A DNA stretch of 64,000 nucleotides from Haloterrigena gelatinilytica (GTDB taxonomy: Archaea > Halobacteriota > Halobacteria > Halobacteriales > Natrialbaceae), in contig NZ_JABUQZ010000001.1 in NCBI RefSeq assembly GCF_013342145.1, forward strand, positions 2,170,001 through 2,234,000. The letters run 5' to 3'. Positions 44,678 through 53,643 of the stretch are shown here, piece by piece. The notes below the pieces were generated by a model. It made no database searches. It worked only from the letters and a program-made list of their open reading frames with translations, and was not told where the DNA came from. The number at the start of each line of letters is the position of its first letter. The first letter of the stretch is position 1. The position numbers and the translations under genes are program-made.

Positions 44678-44830
44678 CGAAGACCACCGTCGCGACGCGC
44701 GATCGAGAGGACGGACGCCGAGTCGACCAACGACGGTCGACCGGCGGTTCGCTCGTCCACGTCGCCTCGACCGCGCACGCGGCTCTCCTCTCTTCCACCG
44801 AGACGACAATTACTATGCCATTGTTAAGGG

Positions 44831-44847
44831 CTAAAACGCCCGTATAG
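44831..44847. promoter_or_regulatory. Weak island-type dyad
   Basis: CTAAAA-CGCCC-GTATAG (5-nt spacer), 154 nt upstream of the asparagine-synthetase-like gene. Poorer match than the others. Confidence 0.25.
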
Positions 44848-44876
44848 CGGCGATCTAGGCAACCGGAGATTTCGGC

Positions 44877-44891
44877 CTATCGGATCCATAA
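44877..44891. promoter_or_regulatory. Island-type dyad upstream of the deacetylase gene
   Basis: CTATCG-GAT-CCATAA, 34 nt upstream of the ATG at 44926; also about 200 nt from the divergent gene at 44677. Confidence 0.45.
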
Positions 44892-44925
44892 TAATGGGCT
44901 GACTGTCGGTAACTTCGGGTCGACA

Positions 44926-46260
44926 ATGTCACAGCAGCGACCAACCCGCCGACGAGTTCTCGCACTCTCGAGCGCAGCCGCGGCCGCCGGCCTCGCGGGA
45001 TGTACCGATCAACTCAGTTCGGTCCTCGGCGGATCGGACGACGATTCGGAGGAGGAAGAGACGGACGACGAGTCGTCCGGACAGGCGGCGGCGCTGGCCG
45101 ACGGCGTTCCGTCGCTCGAGACGGAGTACAACAGCCGCGAGCAGTACAGCCAGCCCGGCGAGTCGTTCGACGACTTCAGCGACCTCTCCGAGTGGGAGGT
45201 CACCCAGGGGTCGGGAAGCGCCGACCAGGAAATCGTCTTCAACGGCGACCAGAGCCTCAAACTGGAGTCGAACGGCGAGGAAAACATCGTCGCCCAACTG
45301 GACGTGTCGGACAAGGACTTCACCGATACGGACTTCTCGTTTGCGATCCGGACGACGACTCCACAAAGCATCACGATCAACCTGCGGCTGGTCGACCAGT
45401 TCGGCGGCTGGAAAGCGTACTCGCTGCGGGAGATCACCTGCCGGAGCCCGGACGTCGCCTGGTTCCGCTCGAGTCCGGGCGTCTTCTCACAGAGCGACTA
45501 CGAGCCCTCGCTCGACGCCCTGGATCGCCTCGAGATTCAGGTTTTGCACACCATGGACCAGGCCGAGGTCTGGATCGACGACCTGCGGACCCACGACAAG
45601 CCCGAACAGGGGTACGTCATGCTGACCTGGGACGACGGCACCCGCGACTATTACGAGACGGCCGCGCCGATGCACGACGAGTACGGGTTCCCGGCCGTTC
45701 AGGCCCCCGTACCGCGCTGGGTCGAACGAAACGACGGTGACAGCGTAACGGTTGCGGAGCTTCAGGAACGTCAGGACGCTGGCGACCAGATCGTCGTCCA
45801 CGGGACCCACAGCCCGATCCACGAACTCGACGACGAAGAGCGGATCCGGAACCGCTTCAAGCACGACAAGCAGTGGTACATCAACAAGGGGTTCGAGGGC
45901 GCAGACTACATCGTCTACCCGCACAACAGTTACGATAAGACGAGCCTCGAGATCGCGTCCGACTACCACTACTGCGGCGGCTTCAACCAGTCCGGTAATA
46001 TCAACACGACCAGCGTCTACGGCTTCGACCCGCTGGCGCTACCGCGGACGATCGGCCACGACCTGGACATCGCGAAACGGTGCGTCAATCGCGCCGCCAA
46101 GCACCGCCAGTGTACGATTCTGAACTTCCACGCGTTCTCCGAACAGAACACGATGTCCGAAACCAACTACGCGGAACTGCTCGAGCACATAGACAACGCT
46201 AACGTCGAGGTTATCACGTTCGACGATCTCTGGAAGCACCGGACCGAACAGTTCTACTGA
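44926..46260 (+). CDS. Exported polysaccharide-deacetylase-family lipoprotein
   Basis: 444 residues. The leader TRRRVLALSSAAAAAG with lipobox AGC gives Tat export and a lipid anchor. After an acidic spacer comes a carbohydrate-binding-like beta domain (about 80-225: SDLSEWEVTQGSGSADQEIV, ...IDDLRTHD). The NodB domain follows: motif 1 VMLTWDDGTRDYYETAAP with the two Asp, motif 2 IVVHGTHSPIHEL with the metal His residues, and a late ILNFHAFSEQ. It removes N- or O-acyl groups from a polysaccharide outside the cell, a natural step in maturing the polymer made by the island. Confidence 0.85.
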   Translation: MSQQRPTRRRVLALSSAAAAAGLAGCTDQLSSVLGGSDDDSEEEETDDESSGQAAALADGVPSLETEYNSREQYSQPGESFDDFSDLSEWEVTQGSGSADQEIVFNGDQSLKLESNGEENIVAQLDVSDKDFTDTDFSFAIRTTTPQSITINLRLVDQFGGWKAYSLREITCRSPDVAWFRSSPGVFSQSDYEPSLDALDRLEIQVLHTMDQAEVWIDDLRTHDKPEQGYVMLTWDDGTRDYYETAAPMHDEYGFPAVQAPVPRWVERNDGDSVTVAELQERQDAGDQIVVHGTHSPIHELDDEERIRNRFKHDKQWYINKGFEGADYIVYPHNSYDKTSLEIASDYHYCGGFNQSGNINTTSVYGFDPLALPRTIGHDLDIAKRCVNRAAKHRQCTILNFHAFSEQNTMSETNYAELLEHIDNANVEVITFDDLWKHRTEQFY

Positions 46261-46359
46261 GCCCGCGTCGTTTGTTGATTCCATTCTTGCGGTAACGAAC
46301 GGTTCTATCCCAGCCCTCGTCCGGAGAGGAAGCCCGCAGTAGCGCGAGTTCCGGACCGA

Positions 46360-47673
46360 TCAGTTCGTCGAGAGCGTGATCGAGTCGGTGTCGGTCGCAC
46401 CGTCAGCGGTAGTCACGCGCAACACGATCGTGTCGCGGACGTTCGTACCGACCGTCACCGTGATCGTCTCACCGGTCTTGTCGAACTGCGCCGTCTGGCC
46501 GACGTCCCACTCGTAACGGACGATCTCGCCGCCGCGCGCCTTCGATCCCGACGCGTCGAGTTGGACCGTCTGCCCGGACTCGAGCGCCGACCCGACGAAG
46601 TTCCGGGGACAGGCGGTAATGGACGCGACGGGCGCTTCCGCCGCCGTCTCGTCTTCGGCGGACTCGTTCTCGTCGGCCTCCGCTTCGTCAGTCGCGTCCT
46701 CCTCGTTCGTCTCGTCTTCCCCGGCCTCGCCGTCGTCCGTCTCGTTCTCGTCGGCACCGTCGTCCGACTCGTTCTCGTCAGCGCCGTCATCCGACTCGTT
46801 CTCGTCAGCGCCGTCATCCGACTCGTTCTCCTCGGAACCGTCGTCCGTCTCGTTCTCCTCGGAACCGGAGTTCCCGTCGGCCGCCTCGAGTCGGAGATCG
46901 TCCGTCAGCAGCCGCTCGACGATCGCCGAGTGCCACTGCACGCGGGTCTCGAGGGGGACGCCGGTCGAGAGCGTCTCCGCGAGGAACGCGTCGGCACCGA
47001 GGTCGCGAGCGGCCTTGTGGACGAGCAGTCCCCTCGGGTCGTTGTCGGGACTGGAGAACGGCCCGGTCTGAAACGCGAGCGCCTGGTCGTCGACGTAGTT
47101 CCGGGTGACGTACTCGGCCGCATCGGCCGCGGCCGCGGCGGCTTCGCCGTCGGAGTGGAAGATCGCCTGCCCGACGCCGTCAACGGGATCGTTCGCGTAG
47201 ATGCCCGTCGACTCGTGGAGGTCGATCACAACGTCCGGATCGTACTCGACGACGACGCTCCAGAGCGCTCTGGCGAGGTCGGTCCCCGGCTCGCGCCCCT
47301 CCAGGAATTGTCGATTGAGGTCGACGCCGTCGTCGGCGGTCCGCGTCCCGTTCTCGACCGCGGCCGCGTTCGCTTTGGGGATGGTGACGAGAGTTCCGGC
47401 GCCGATCTCCCAGTCGGCGATCGCACCCGTCGCCGTATAGCCCGCGACCTCGTTACCGTGGACGCCGCCGATGACGACGACCGTCGGGCCGTCGACGTCC
47501 GCGCTCGTGACGTAGACCGTCGTCTCCTCGGCCGTTCCCTCGCGAATCGTGAAGGACTCCCGTGATGTTCCGTCCGCCTGTGCCCCATCGACTGCCGTCG
47601 CGCCGGCGCCAGCGATTGCGCAGGCGCCCGCGAACGACAGTACCGATCGTCGTGAAAGCGCATTCCGCTGCAT
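46360..47673 (-). CDS. Tat-exported M14-like (aspartoacylase-type) amidohydrolase with PKD domain
   Basis: 437 residues. Tat leader LSRRSVLSFAGACAIAGAG. The catalytic domain (about 40-260) has VIGGVHGNEVAGY (zinc His and Glu), DGVDLNRQF, PDVVIDLHESTGIY (third zinc ligand) and an active-site Glu in AFLAETLSTG. This is the succinylglutamate-desuccinylase/aspartoacylase branch of M14 peptidases. A spacer of about 85 residues with a nine-residue tandem repeat (DDGADENES) leads to a C-terminal PKD-type domain (VQLDASGSKARGGEIVRYEW). It likely cuts an amide bond in the cell-surface polymer or in peptides. Confidence 0.8.
   Translation of the reverse strand: MQRNALSRRSVLSFAGACAIAGAGATAVDGAQADGTSRESFTIREGTAEETTVYVTSADVDGPTVVVIGGVHGNEVAGYTATGAIADWEIGAGTLVTIPKANAAAVENGTRTADDGVDLNRQFLEGREPGTDLARALWSVVVEYDPDVVIDLHESTGIYANDPVDGVGQAIFHSDGEAAAAAADAAEYVTRNYVDDQALAFQTGPFSSPDNDPRGLLVHKAARDLGADAFLAETLSTGVPLETRVQWHSAIVERLLTDDLRLEAADGNSGSEENETDDGSEENESDDGADENESDDGADENESDDGADENETDDGEAGEDETNEEDATDEAEADENESAEDETAAEAPVASITACPRNFVGSALESGQTVQLDASGSKARGGEIVRYEWDVGQTAQFDKTGETITVTVGTNVRDTIVLRVTTADGATDTDSITLSTN
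46731..46865 (-). repeat. 27-nt tandem repeats coding an acidic linker
   Basis: About five units of nine codons (DDGADENES and variants such as DDGSEENET), with two units nearly identical at DNA level. Part of the M14-like gene; not a CRISPR. Confidence 0.75.
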
Positions 47674-47705
47674 TCCACCGCCCGATTCGGAATAGGACGT
47701 GTTTA

Positions 47706-47720
47706 CTATCGCGAGAATAA
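47706..47720. promoter_or_regulatory. Island-type dyad upstream of the M14-like gene
   Basis: CTATCG-CGA-GAATAA, 33 nt upstream of the start at 47673; shares the flank GTTTA with the site at 33753. Confidence 0.4.
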
Positions 47721-47824
47721 CGTCAGCAGATATTCTTTTTCTTCTTTCGAAACCGTCGTGAAACGGTTGTAAAGAGCGAATCAGTTCGGGAGACTCGAGG
47801 TAGTTGGCGGCCCGTTCGAAGCCG

Positions 47825-48985
47825 TTACCGAACGCCGTGTTGCTCGTAGAACCGCCGGACGCGGTCGTCGGTCAGCAAGGGTCCGTGGACCTGAATGGAT
47901 TTGAGGCCGGGGTAGCTGTTTGCTTCGATGACGGTGAAGCCGCCGTCGTCGTCGGTTACGATAACGTCCCAGCCGACGTACGGAAGGTACGAGCAAGCGT
48001 CGGCCATCTCGAGGATCCGCGATCGAATCCGCTGCCAGCCGGGGATCTGTTTCCCTTCGATCGCCATCCCGGTGTCCGGGTGCTCCGAGTGCCACTCGAC
48101 GCCGTCGCCATCACCGTCGGGGGGTTGCGCGCCCGGGCCGAGCTCGCCCGTCCTGCGGTCGATCGACGCGGAGAGGCCGCCCTGCGTGAAATTGTCCAGC
48201 GGCGCGGAGTCCGTCGTGCCGATCCGCTGGATCGCCGCGGCGATGAACGGTTCGTCGAGGACGTCGTCGTACATCGTGATCAGCCGGATCGTGTTCGGCG
48301 TCGCCGGGTACAGCGCGGCCGGGAACGTTCCCTGGTCGACGAACTCGCAGACGAGGTAGTCCTCGAGATCGGCGACCAGCGATCGGAACTCCGCCTCGGC
48401 GTAGCGGTCGCCGTCGACCCGGTAGCCGTCGTCGACGCGCGAACACAGCATGACGTTGTTTCCGCCGCCGCCGTGGACCCACTTGAGGACCAGCCGCCCC
48501 TCGACCTCGAGTCGGTCGACGACTCGCTGGGCGGCGTTTCTCGTCTCCGTCCGCGGTGACGGCCGGGCCGGCTCGGACGCCGGTTCGCCGACGCCGATCG
48601 GCTCCGGGACCGTCGGCCCCCCGTCAGCTATCTCGCGGCCGCGTCGGCCGTCGACGGGATGGTAGGTCCCGTCGCGGAGCAGTCCGTAGACGGTCATCCG
48701 CTCGGCGTCGAACGGCTGCATGAGCCGGTGAAAGAGGAGCTTGTTCGAGAGGGCCACCGACCACGTCCCGTTGATGCGTTTCGTGCGCACGAACCGCTCG
48801 TAGTCGCTCACGTAGTCGCGGTAGTTCTCCGAGTCGAGGTCGTAGACCGCGTCGGATCTGCTCAGGAAGCCGCGCCGCCAGAGCCAGAGGCGTCGGCGAA
48901 GCGGTCGCGAGACGTCCGACTCGTACTCGGTCCCGACGAGTCCCTGCACCGCCCTGGCCGTGTGGTAGAGCGTTCTGACGTTCAC
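47825..48985 (-). CDS. ATP-grasp protein of the sugar-transfer-associated type
   Basis: 386 residues from a GTG at 48985; the open frame continues upstream only as antisense of the next gene. After a helical N-terminal third (TLYHTARAVQGLVG, SENYRDYVSDYERFVRTKRI, SNKLLFHRLM) comes an ATP-grasp fold with the Lys/Glu pair of VLKWVHGGGGNNVMLCSRVD and YLVCEFVDQG. The metal-binding segment is GWDVIVTDDDGGFTVIEANSYP. Typical members are encoded in exopolysaccharide loci and are thought to ligate an amino acid or other carboxylate to a sugar. Here it adjoins a GT2 gene on the same strand. Confidence 0.82.
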   Translation of the reverse strand: MNVRTLYHTARAVQGLVGTEYESDVSRPLRRRLWLWRRGFLSRSDAVYDLDSENYRDYVSDYERFVRTKRINGTWSVALSNKLLFHRLMQPFDAERMTVYGLLRDGTYHPVDGRRGREIADGGPTVPEPIGVGEPASEPARPSPRTETRNAAQRVVDRLEVEGRLVLKWVHGGGGNNVMLCSRVDDGYRVDGDRYAEAEFRSLVADLEDYLVCEFVDQGTFPAALYPATPNTIRLITMYDDVLDEPFIAAAIQRIGTTDSAPLDNFTQGGLSASIDRRTGELGPGAQPPDGDGDGVEWHSEHPDTGMAIEGKQIPGWQRIRSRILEMADACSYLPYVGWDVIVTDDDGGFTVIEANSYPGLKSIQVHGPLLTDDRVRRFYEQHGVR

Positions 48986-49010
48986 GGATGAGCCCGCAAC
49001 GCGGTTCCTG

Positions 49011-49025
49011 TTAGTTATCGAACTA
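49011..49025. promoter_or_regulatory. Weak island-type dyad upstream of the ATP-grasp gene
   Basis: TTAGTT-ATC-GAACTA, 26 nt upstream of the GTG at 48985. Symmetric, but the inner bases differ from the consensus. Confidence 0.25.
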
Positions 49026-49122
49026 CCAAGACAGTTGCAGTCAGAGCGCGGACGATGTGACCAACAGAAATCGTGCAGATCGGCGGGCTCCCCGCTCGAG
49101 AAGCGGAGATAGGGCGGTGCGG

Positions 49123-50121
49123 CTACTCGGTCAGTACGCGACGGACGATCGCGGTCCGCTCGACTGCCGTCACGGCGAGGACGCCGAGGACGAGCGCGAT
49201 CGTTGCGACGATCGGGAGCGGGCGCCGTCGGACGCCGCTTCCGGCGGCCCAGCAGAGGCCGGGATACTGCCGCGCGGACGCGGCGGCGCCGCGCAGGTAC
49301 CACAGCCCGCGGAGGAGACGCCCCTCGGAGAGGTAGGCCTTCGCGACGACGAGCCGGTGGGCGGCGCGGATCTCGTACCCCTCGGCTTCGAACCGTTCGA
49401 CCTCGTCCTCGTAGATCGAAAGGTACTGCTCGCTGGCCGCTCGGATGACGGCCGCCGGCGGCTGGCCCGTCTCCTCGCGGACGACCAGCGGTTCGTCGAC
49501 GTACGCGAGCTTGCCCGCCTTGAGCACTCGCAGGCAGAATTCGGGATCCTGGAACCGGTCGAGTTCCTCGTCGAAACCGCCGATCTCGCGGGCGACGTCG
49601 GTCCGGACGAGCAGGGTCGAGCCGGCGCCCGGCTGCACCTCGTCGGCCAGGATCGGCCCGATCAGCTCCTCGCCGCCCTCTCGGACGGGTTCGTCGTCCG
49701 ATCGCGCGAGCGCGGACGCGGCGACCCCGCGGAGGCGGTCGTTCGCCCCCGACAGTTCGTAGGTCGAGTCGCAGTAGACGCCGACCCACTCCTCGGATCG
49801 CCCCTCGAGGGCGGCGAGTTGCGCCTCGAGTTTCTCGGGGCGCCACTCGTCGTCGGAGTCGAGGAAGGCCACGTACTCGCCGCGGGCGTGCTCGATTCCG
49901 GTGTTCCGGGCCACGTTGGCCCCCTGGTTGGTCGCGTGGACGACGGGCCGAACCCGGGGATCGTCGTAGTCGGCGAGCACGGACGGCGTCTCGTCGGTCG
50001 AACCGTCGTCGACGACGACGACCTCGAGGTCGTCGATCGTCTGCGCGAGCGCGCTGTCGATCGCGCGCGGAAGCGTCTCGGCTCTGTCGTAAGTCGGGAT
50101 CACGACGCTGACTCGTGGCAT
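49123..50121 (-). CDS. Glycosyltransferase family 2
   Basis: 332 residues from the ATG at 50121, placed just behind a GGAGGTG ribosome-binding site (a GTG three codons earlier is the alternative). GT-A fold: VSVVIPTYDRAETLPRAIDS, VVVVDDGSTDETP, NQGANVARNTGIEHARGEYV, FLDSDDEW (the DxD motif), DVAREIGGFDEELDRFQDPE (catalytic base region). A hydrophobic C-terminal segment (IVATIALVLGVLAV) may tie it to the membrane. An inverting transferase adding a sugar to the lipid-linked glycan. It precedes the ATP-grasp gene on the same strand, about 137 nt apart. Confidence 0.9.
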   Translation of the reverse strand: MPRVSVVIPTYDRAETLPRAIDSALAQTIDDLEVVVVDDGSTDETPSVLADYDDPRVRPVVHATNQGANVARNTGIEHARGEYVAFLDSDDEWRPEKLEAQLAALEGRSEEWVGVYCDSTYELSGANDRLRGVAASALARSDDEPVREGGEELIGPILADEVQPGAGSTLLVRTDVAREIGGFDEELDRFQDPEFCLRVLKAGKLAYVDEPLVVREETGQPPAAVIRAASEQYLSIYEDEVERFEAEGYEIRAAHRLVVAKAYLSEGRLLRGLWYLRGAAASARQYPGLCWAAGSGVRRRPLPIVATIALVLGVLAVTAVERTAIVRRVLTE

Positions 50122-50151
50122 TTCTCCCACCTCCGGACGGTCGAGTCATTA

Positions 50152-50166
50152 TTATCGCGTCGCTAA
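50152..50166. promoter_or_regulatory. Island-type dyad upstream of the GT2 gene
   Basis: TTATCG-CGT-CGCTAA, 31 nt upstream of the ATG at 50121. Confidence 0.5.
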
Positions 50167-50274
50167 ACGCCGGGGACGGCGGCGACACCGGACGACTCGA
50201 CTCGAGTCGATCGCGCCGGACTCGGGACGCGCGAATCGAGGCCCGTCGCGACCCGAACCGGGGCGGCTCGCCGC

Positions 50275-50289
50275 CTAACAGCTGTATAA
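50275..50289. promoter_or_regulatory. Island-type dyad upstream of the second GT2 gene
   Basis: CTAACA-GCT-GTATAA, 156 nt upstream of the ATG at 50445, in the divergent GT2/GT2 intergenic region. Confidence 0.4.
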
Positions 50290-50444
50290 GAAAGGCCGAC
50301 AGGTTCGTCGACCCGGTCAATGACCCACCGGAACAGACGACCGCTCGTGCCACCTGGTGGCACTGTGAGGGCGAACAGATTCGCCGACGATCGCACGGAG
50401 ACGGCGCGGGACGCCGCCCTGACCGCCCCGCCGGAGGGCCGCTG

Positions 50445-51500
50445 ATGTACCGCGGAGCCACGGTCGGCGTCGTGATGCCGGCGTACGACGAGGAGGGGTT
50501 CGTCGGCGACGTGATCCGCGAAATGCCCGACTACGTCGATCGGATCTACGCCATCGACGACCGCTCGACCGACGGGACCTGGAACGAGATCCTCGAGGCG
50601 GCCCGCGACGACGCCGACGCGAACGCGGGACGCGACGCGGCCGACGACGCGGCGCTCGTGACCGACGGCGGCGCGTCCGTGCTGACCGAACGGGCGTCGG
50701 TTCAGGACGCGATCGGACGGGTCGTCCCGATCCGCCACCGCGAGAACCGCGGCGCCGGCGGAGCGATCAAAACCGGCTATCTCGCCGCGCGCGCCGACGG
50801 CGTGGACGCGACCGTGACGGTCGACGCCGACGGACAGATGGACCTCTCGCAGATGCCGCGACTGCTCGATCCGCTCGTCGAGAACGAGGCCGACTACGCG
50901 AAGGGGAACCGTCTCCTCTCGCGAGAGTACCGCGCGGCGATGCCGCGGTTTCGGTTCGTCGGGAACGCGATCCTCTCGTTCCTGACCAAGATCGCCTCCG
51001 GCTACTGGAAGACGATGGACCCCCAGAACGGGTACACGGCCATCTCCGGCGACGCCCTCGAGGCGATCGATCTCGAGCACCTCTACGAGTACTACGGCTA
51101 CTGCAACGACCTGCTGGTGAAACTGAACGTCCACGGAATGCGCGTCGCGGACGTGGCGATGCCGGCCGTCTACGGCGACGAGGAGTCGAGCATCACGTAC
51201 TCGGAGTACATCCCGAAGGTGTCGACCATGCTCCTGCGGAACTTCCTCTGGCGGCTGAAAACGAAGTATCTCGTGCTCGATTTCCACCCGCTGGCGTTCT
51301 TCTATCTCGTCGGCGCCGGACTGGCCGCGACCGGCGTCCTCGCCGCCGCCGTGACGCTGTTCGCGACGCTCGCGACGGTCGGTCCGTCGGTGCAGGGGTC
51401 GACGACCGTGTTCCTGCTCGTCGCCGGCATCGCGTTCCTCCTGTTCGCAATGGTGTTCGACATGGCCGAGAGCGAACACCTCGAGCGGCAGGTCCGCTAG
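50445..51500 (+). CDS. Glycosyltransferase family 2, dolichyl-phosphate-sugar synthase type
   Basis: 351 residues from the ATG at 50445 behind GGAGGG. GT-A domain: VGVVMPAYDEEGFVGDVIRE, IYAIDDRSTDGTW, RENRGAGGAIKTGYLAA, TVDADGQMDL (DxD), ADYAKGNRL, MDPQNGYTAISGDAL. Residues 60-90 form an Ala/Asp-rich insertion unusual for the family. Two C-terminal membrane helices (about 280-310 and 318-340) resemble those of Dol-P-glucose/mannose synthases. It probably charges dolichyl phosphate, the donor needed by the GT-C enzymes at 37320 and 58724. Confidence 0.85.
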   Translation: MYRGATVGVVMPAYDEEGFVGDVIREMPDYVDRIYAIDDRSTDGTWNEILEAARDDADANAGRDAADDAALVTDGGASVLTERASVQDAIGRVVPIRHRENRGAGGAIKTGYLAARADGVDATVTVDADGQMDLSQMPRLLDPLVENEADYAKGNRLLSREYRAAMPRFRFVGNAILSFLTKIASGYWKTMDPQNGYTAISGDALEAIDLEHLYEYYGYCNDLLVKLNVHGMRVADVAMPAVYGDEESSITYSEYIPKVSTMLLRNFLWRLKTKYLVLDFHPLAFFYLVGAGLAATGVLAAAVTLFATLATVGPSVQGSTTVFLLVAGIAFLLFAMVFDMAESEHLERQVR

Positions 51501-51822
51501 CCCCGTTCGTCGTCGCGATCGCTCGTCGCGTCTCCAGTTCCGTTGTCGTGATTCGCCCAGCCGTCCGGTTTCTGCTTCCGTCGCTGTTCGCCGTTCTCGA
51601 GTTCACTTCGCGTCGGGTTCCGGCCCGTCGGTCCGCAGTGTAACTAGTTCTCAATCGGCCGAAGAATCAACTCGATCGGAGATCCGAATACTACACTCGA
51701 CGGTCGCAATCGACCAATCGGCTGCACCCGCTCGAGCGGGTCGTCCGAGGAATAGCAACGGCGTTCCGCGCGAATCGGGATCGAACCCGGTCGGTCGCAT
51801 TCGCTCCGCCGACCGATCAGGA
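51501..51822. other. Gene-free stretch between convergent genes
   Basis: 322 nt between the GT2 and flippase stop codons. No gene, repeat or clear terminator hairpin with a U-tract is seen. Confidence 0.4.
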
Positions 51823-53463
51823 TCAGGGAAGGAGACTCTGGATGCCGGGGCCGAGGATACCCAGCGCGAGTCCGGAAACGAACAGCGACAACCCGGCGAC
51901 GAACAGCAGGCTCTGAAGCCAGCTTCGCGTTTCGCCGTCCTCGTCCCCTTCGCCCTCGAACGACACCTGTATCGCGGCCGCCCGGGAGCCGATGGGATCG
52001 GGAAACGCCGAGAGGATCTCGAACGGTTCGGACGGGTCCAGCGCGCCGACCAGCAGCGCGAAGCCGACGAAGATCCCGAACCCGACCGGCGGGACCACCG
52101 CGAGCGCGAGCCACGGGTTCGTGATCACCGTCGCGAGGGCGACGATGGGACCGGCCGCGAGGACGGTCGTCAACGCCGCTCGAGCGAGTCGCGCGTCGGC
52201 GAGCGGATCGAAACCGACGCGACGGGCGCTCCAGCAGTGGCAGACGAACATCGTCCCGTAGCCGATACTGGTGGCGACGGCCGCACCGTGCATCCCGTAG
52301 CGCGGAATGAGCGCGGCGTTGAGGACGACGTTGAGCAGTGCCGCTACGCCGGTGGCCGCGATCGGATACCGGAGGTTCCCTTTGCCCTGCGAGACCGCGA
52401 GGATCGGTCGGGCGAGCGCGAACCCGAGCGCCCCCGGCAGCAACAACAGGAGGGGTTCGATCGCCGGAACGGCTTCGTCGCCGAAGTAAATGGGCACGGC
52501 GACGTCGGCCAGCGCCGCCAGCCCGACCGCCATGACGGCCGTCAGGAGGAACGTGTATCGCGTCGCCCGCGACGCCAGTTTCGAGATCTTTCGGCGGCGG
52601 TTCTGGGACCACAGCTCCGACGTCGAGTGGACGAAGACGGTCTGGACCGCCAGCGGGACGAACCAGAGGAACTCGGCCAGCGCCAGCGCCGCCTTGTAGT
52701 TCCCCACGTCCGCGCTCGTCCGGAACCGCTGGAGCATCACGATGTCGATGTGGTACAGCGACATCAGCAGGAACACGAGCACGATGCTCATCGTGTTGAA
52801 CGTGAGCATCTGCTTGCGCGGGAACCGTTCGGTCGGCGTACTCGAGAGACACGACAGCGGAACTCGGCGGTTGACGATGGCCAGTCCGGCGACGGCCACG
52901 AGCAGACTCGCGACCAGATGGCCCGCGAGGACCCCCATCACGCCGACCCCGACGTACGCCAGCGGGACGGCGATGACGACGAACGCGACCGTATCGAGGA
53001 TCTTCAGCGGCTCCGAGTAGCGCTCGAGGCCGAAGCCCATCAGCGTCTTTCGGGCGTAGTCGCGAAACTGCGCCGTCACGACGAGGGCGGCGAGCGCGTA
53101 GAAGTAGATCGCGAACCCGTCGCCGAACGCGCGGTCGACAATTCCCAATCGGGCGGCGAGTATCAACAGGAAAGCGCCGACGGCGGCGAGACCGATGGCC
53201 AGCCGAAAGTAGAAGCCGACGACGTGTTCGCTCCAGTTCGCGTCGTTGCGATCCTCCGCGAGGAACTTCCGGACGCCGTCGGTGACGCCGGAGCTCACGA
53301 AGATCATGTAGATGGCGAACACGGACAGCAGGAACGCGTAGTCCCCGTACTCCGACGGGCCGAGAAACCGATAGAGGAGCGGCGTCGAGAGGGCAGTGAG
53401 GAGCTGCACGACGACCTTCACACTGACGACCGAGAAGACGCCGCTCGCGATACTTCGATTCAC
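51823..53463 (-). CDS. Polysaccharide flippase (Wzx/MATE-like)
   Basis: 546 residues with about 14 membrane helices. It begins with the family-typical GVFSVVSVKVVVQLLTALST and FLGPSEYGDYAFLLSVFAIY, and has YHIDIVMLQRFRTSADVGNYK and AVSQGKGNLRYPIAATGVAALLNV, the hallmark of oligosaccharide flippases. An acidic loop (FEGEGDEDGETRSW) precedes the last helix. It moves lipid-linked oligosaccharide across the membrane for extracellular assembly. The upstream region has the island dyad 109 nt away. Confidence 0.9.
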   Translation of the reverse strand: MNRSIASGVFSVVSVKVVVQLLTALSTPLLYRFLGPSEYGDYAFLLSVFAIYMIFVSSGVTDGVRKFLAEDRNDANWSEHVVGFYFRLAIGLAAVGAFLLILAARLGIVDRAFGDGFAIYFYALAALVVTAQFRDYARKTLMGFGLERYSEPLKILDTVAFVVIAVPLAYVGVGVMGVLAGHLVASLLVAVAGLAIVNRRVPLSCLSSTPTERFPRKQMLTFNTMSIVLVFLLMSLYHIDIVMLQRFRTSADVGNYKAALALAEFLWFVPLAVQTVFVHSTSELWSQNRRRKISKLASRATRYTFLLTAVMAVGLAALADVAVPIYFGDEAVPAIEPLLLLLPGALGFALARPILAVSQGKGNLRYPIAATGVAALLNVVLNAALIPRYGMHGAAVATSIGYGTMFVCHCWSARRVGFDPLADARLARAALTTVLAAGPIVALATVITNPWLALAVVPPVGFGIFVGFALLVGALDPSEPFEILSAFPDPIGSRAAAIQVSFEGEGDEDGETRSWLQSLLFVAGLSLFVSGLALGILGPGIQSLLP

Positions 53464-53571
53464 GCTCTCACCGGGGAGCGTCCGTGCTGAGGGTCGGCGG
53501 CTCCCCTCGCCGACGCCCGTTCAGCATCCAGCGTGCTCACAGTAGTGCGACGTAGCGACGGCGAAGACTTA

Positions 53572-53586
53572 TTATACGGGTGTTAA
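53572..53586. promoter_or_regulatory. Island-type dyad upstream of the flippase gene
   Basis: TTATAC-GGG-TGTTAA, 109 nt upstream of the ATG at 53463. Confidence 0.45.
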
Positions 53587-53643
53587 ACCCCGGTGAGTGG
53601 CCGACACAGCCGATCTCCGTCCTCGCAAGGGTGACCGTCTCGA

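Noticed and set aside
46731-46865. CRISPR-like array
   Set aside because: 27-nt units are in frame within a gene and encode an acidic linker; no spacers.
47825-50461. A single 878-codon open frame on the minus strand
   Set aside because: Its first 490 codons are antisense/out-of-frame to the clear GT2 gene at 49123-50121 and are Arg-rich; only the part from the GTG at 48985 has ATP-grasp sequence.
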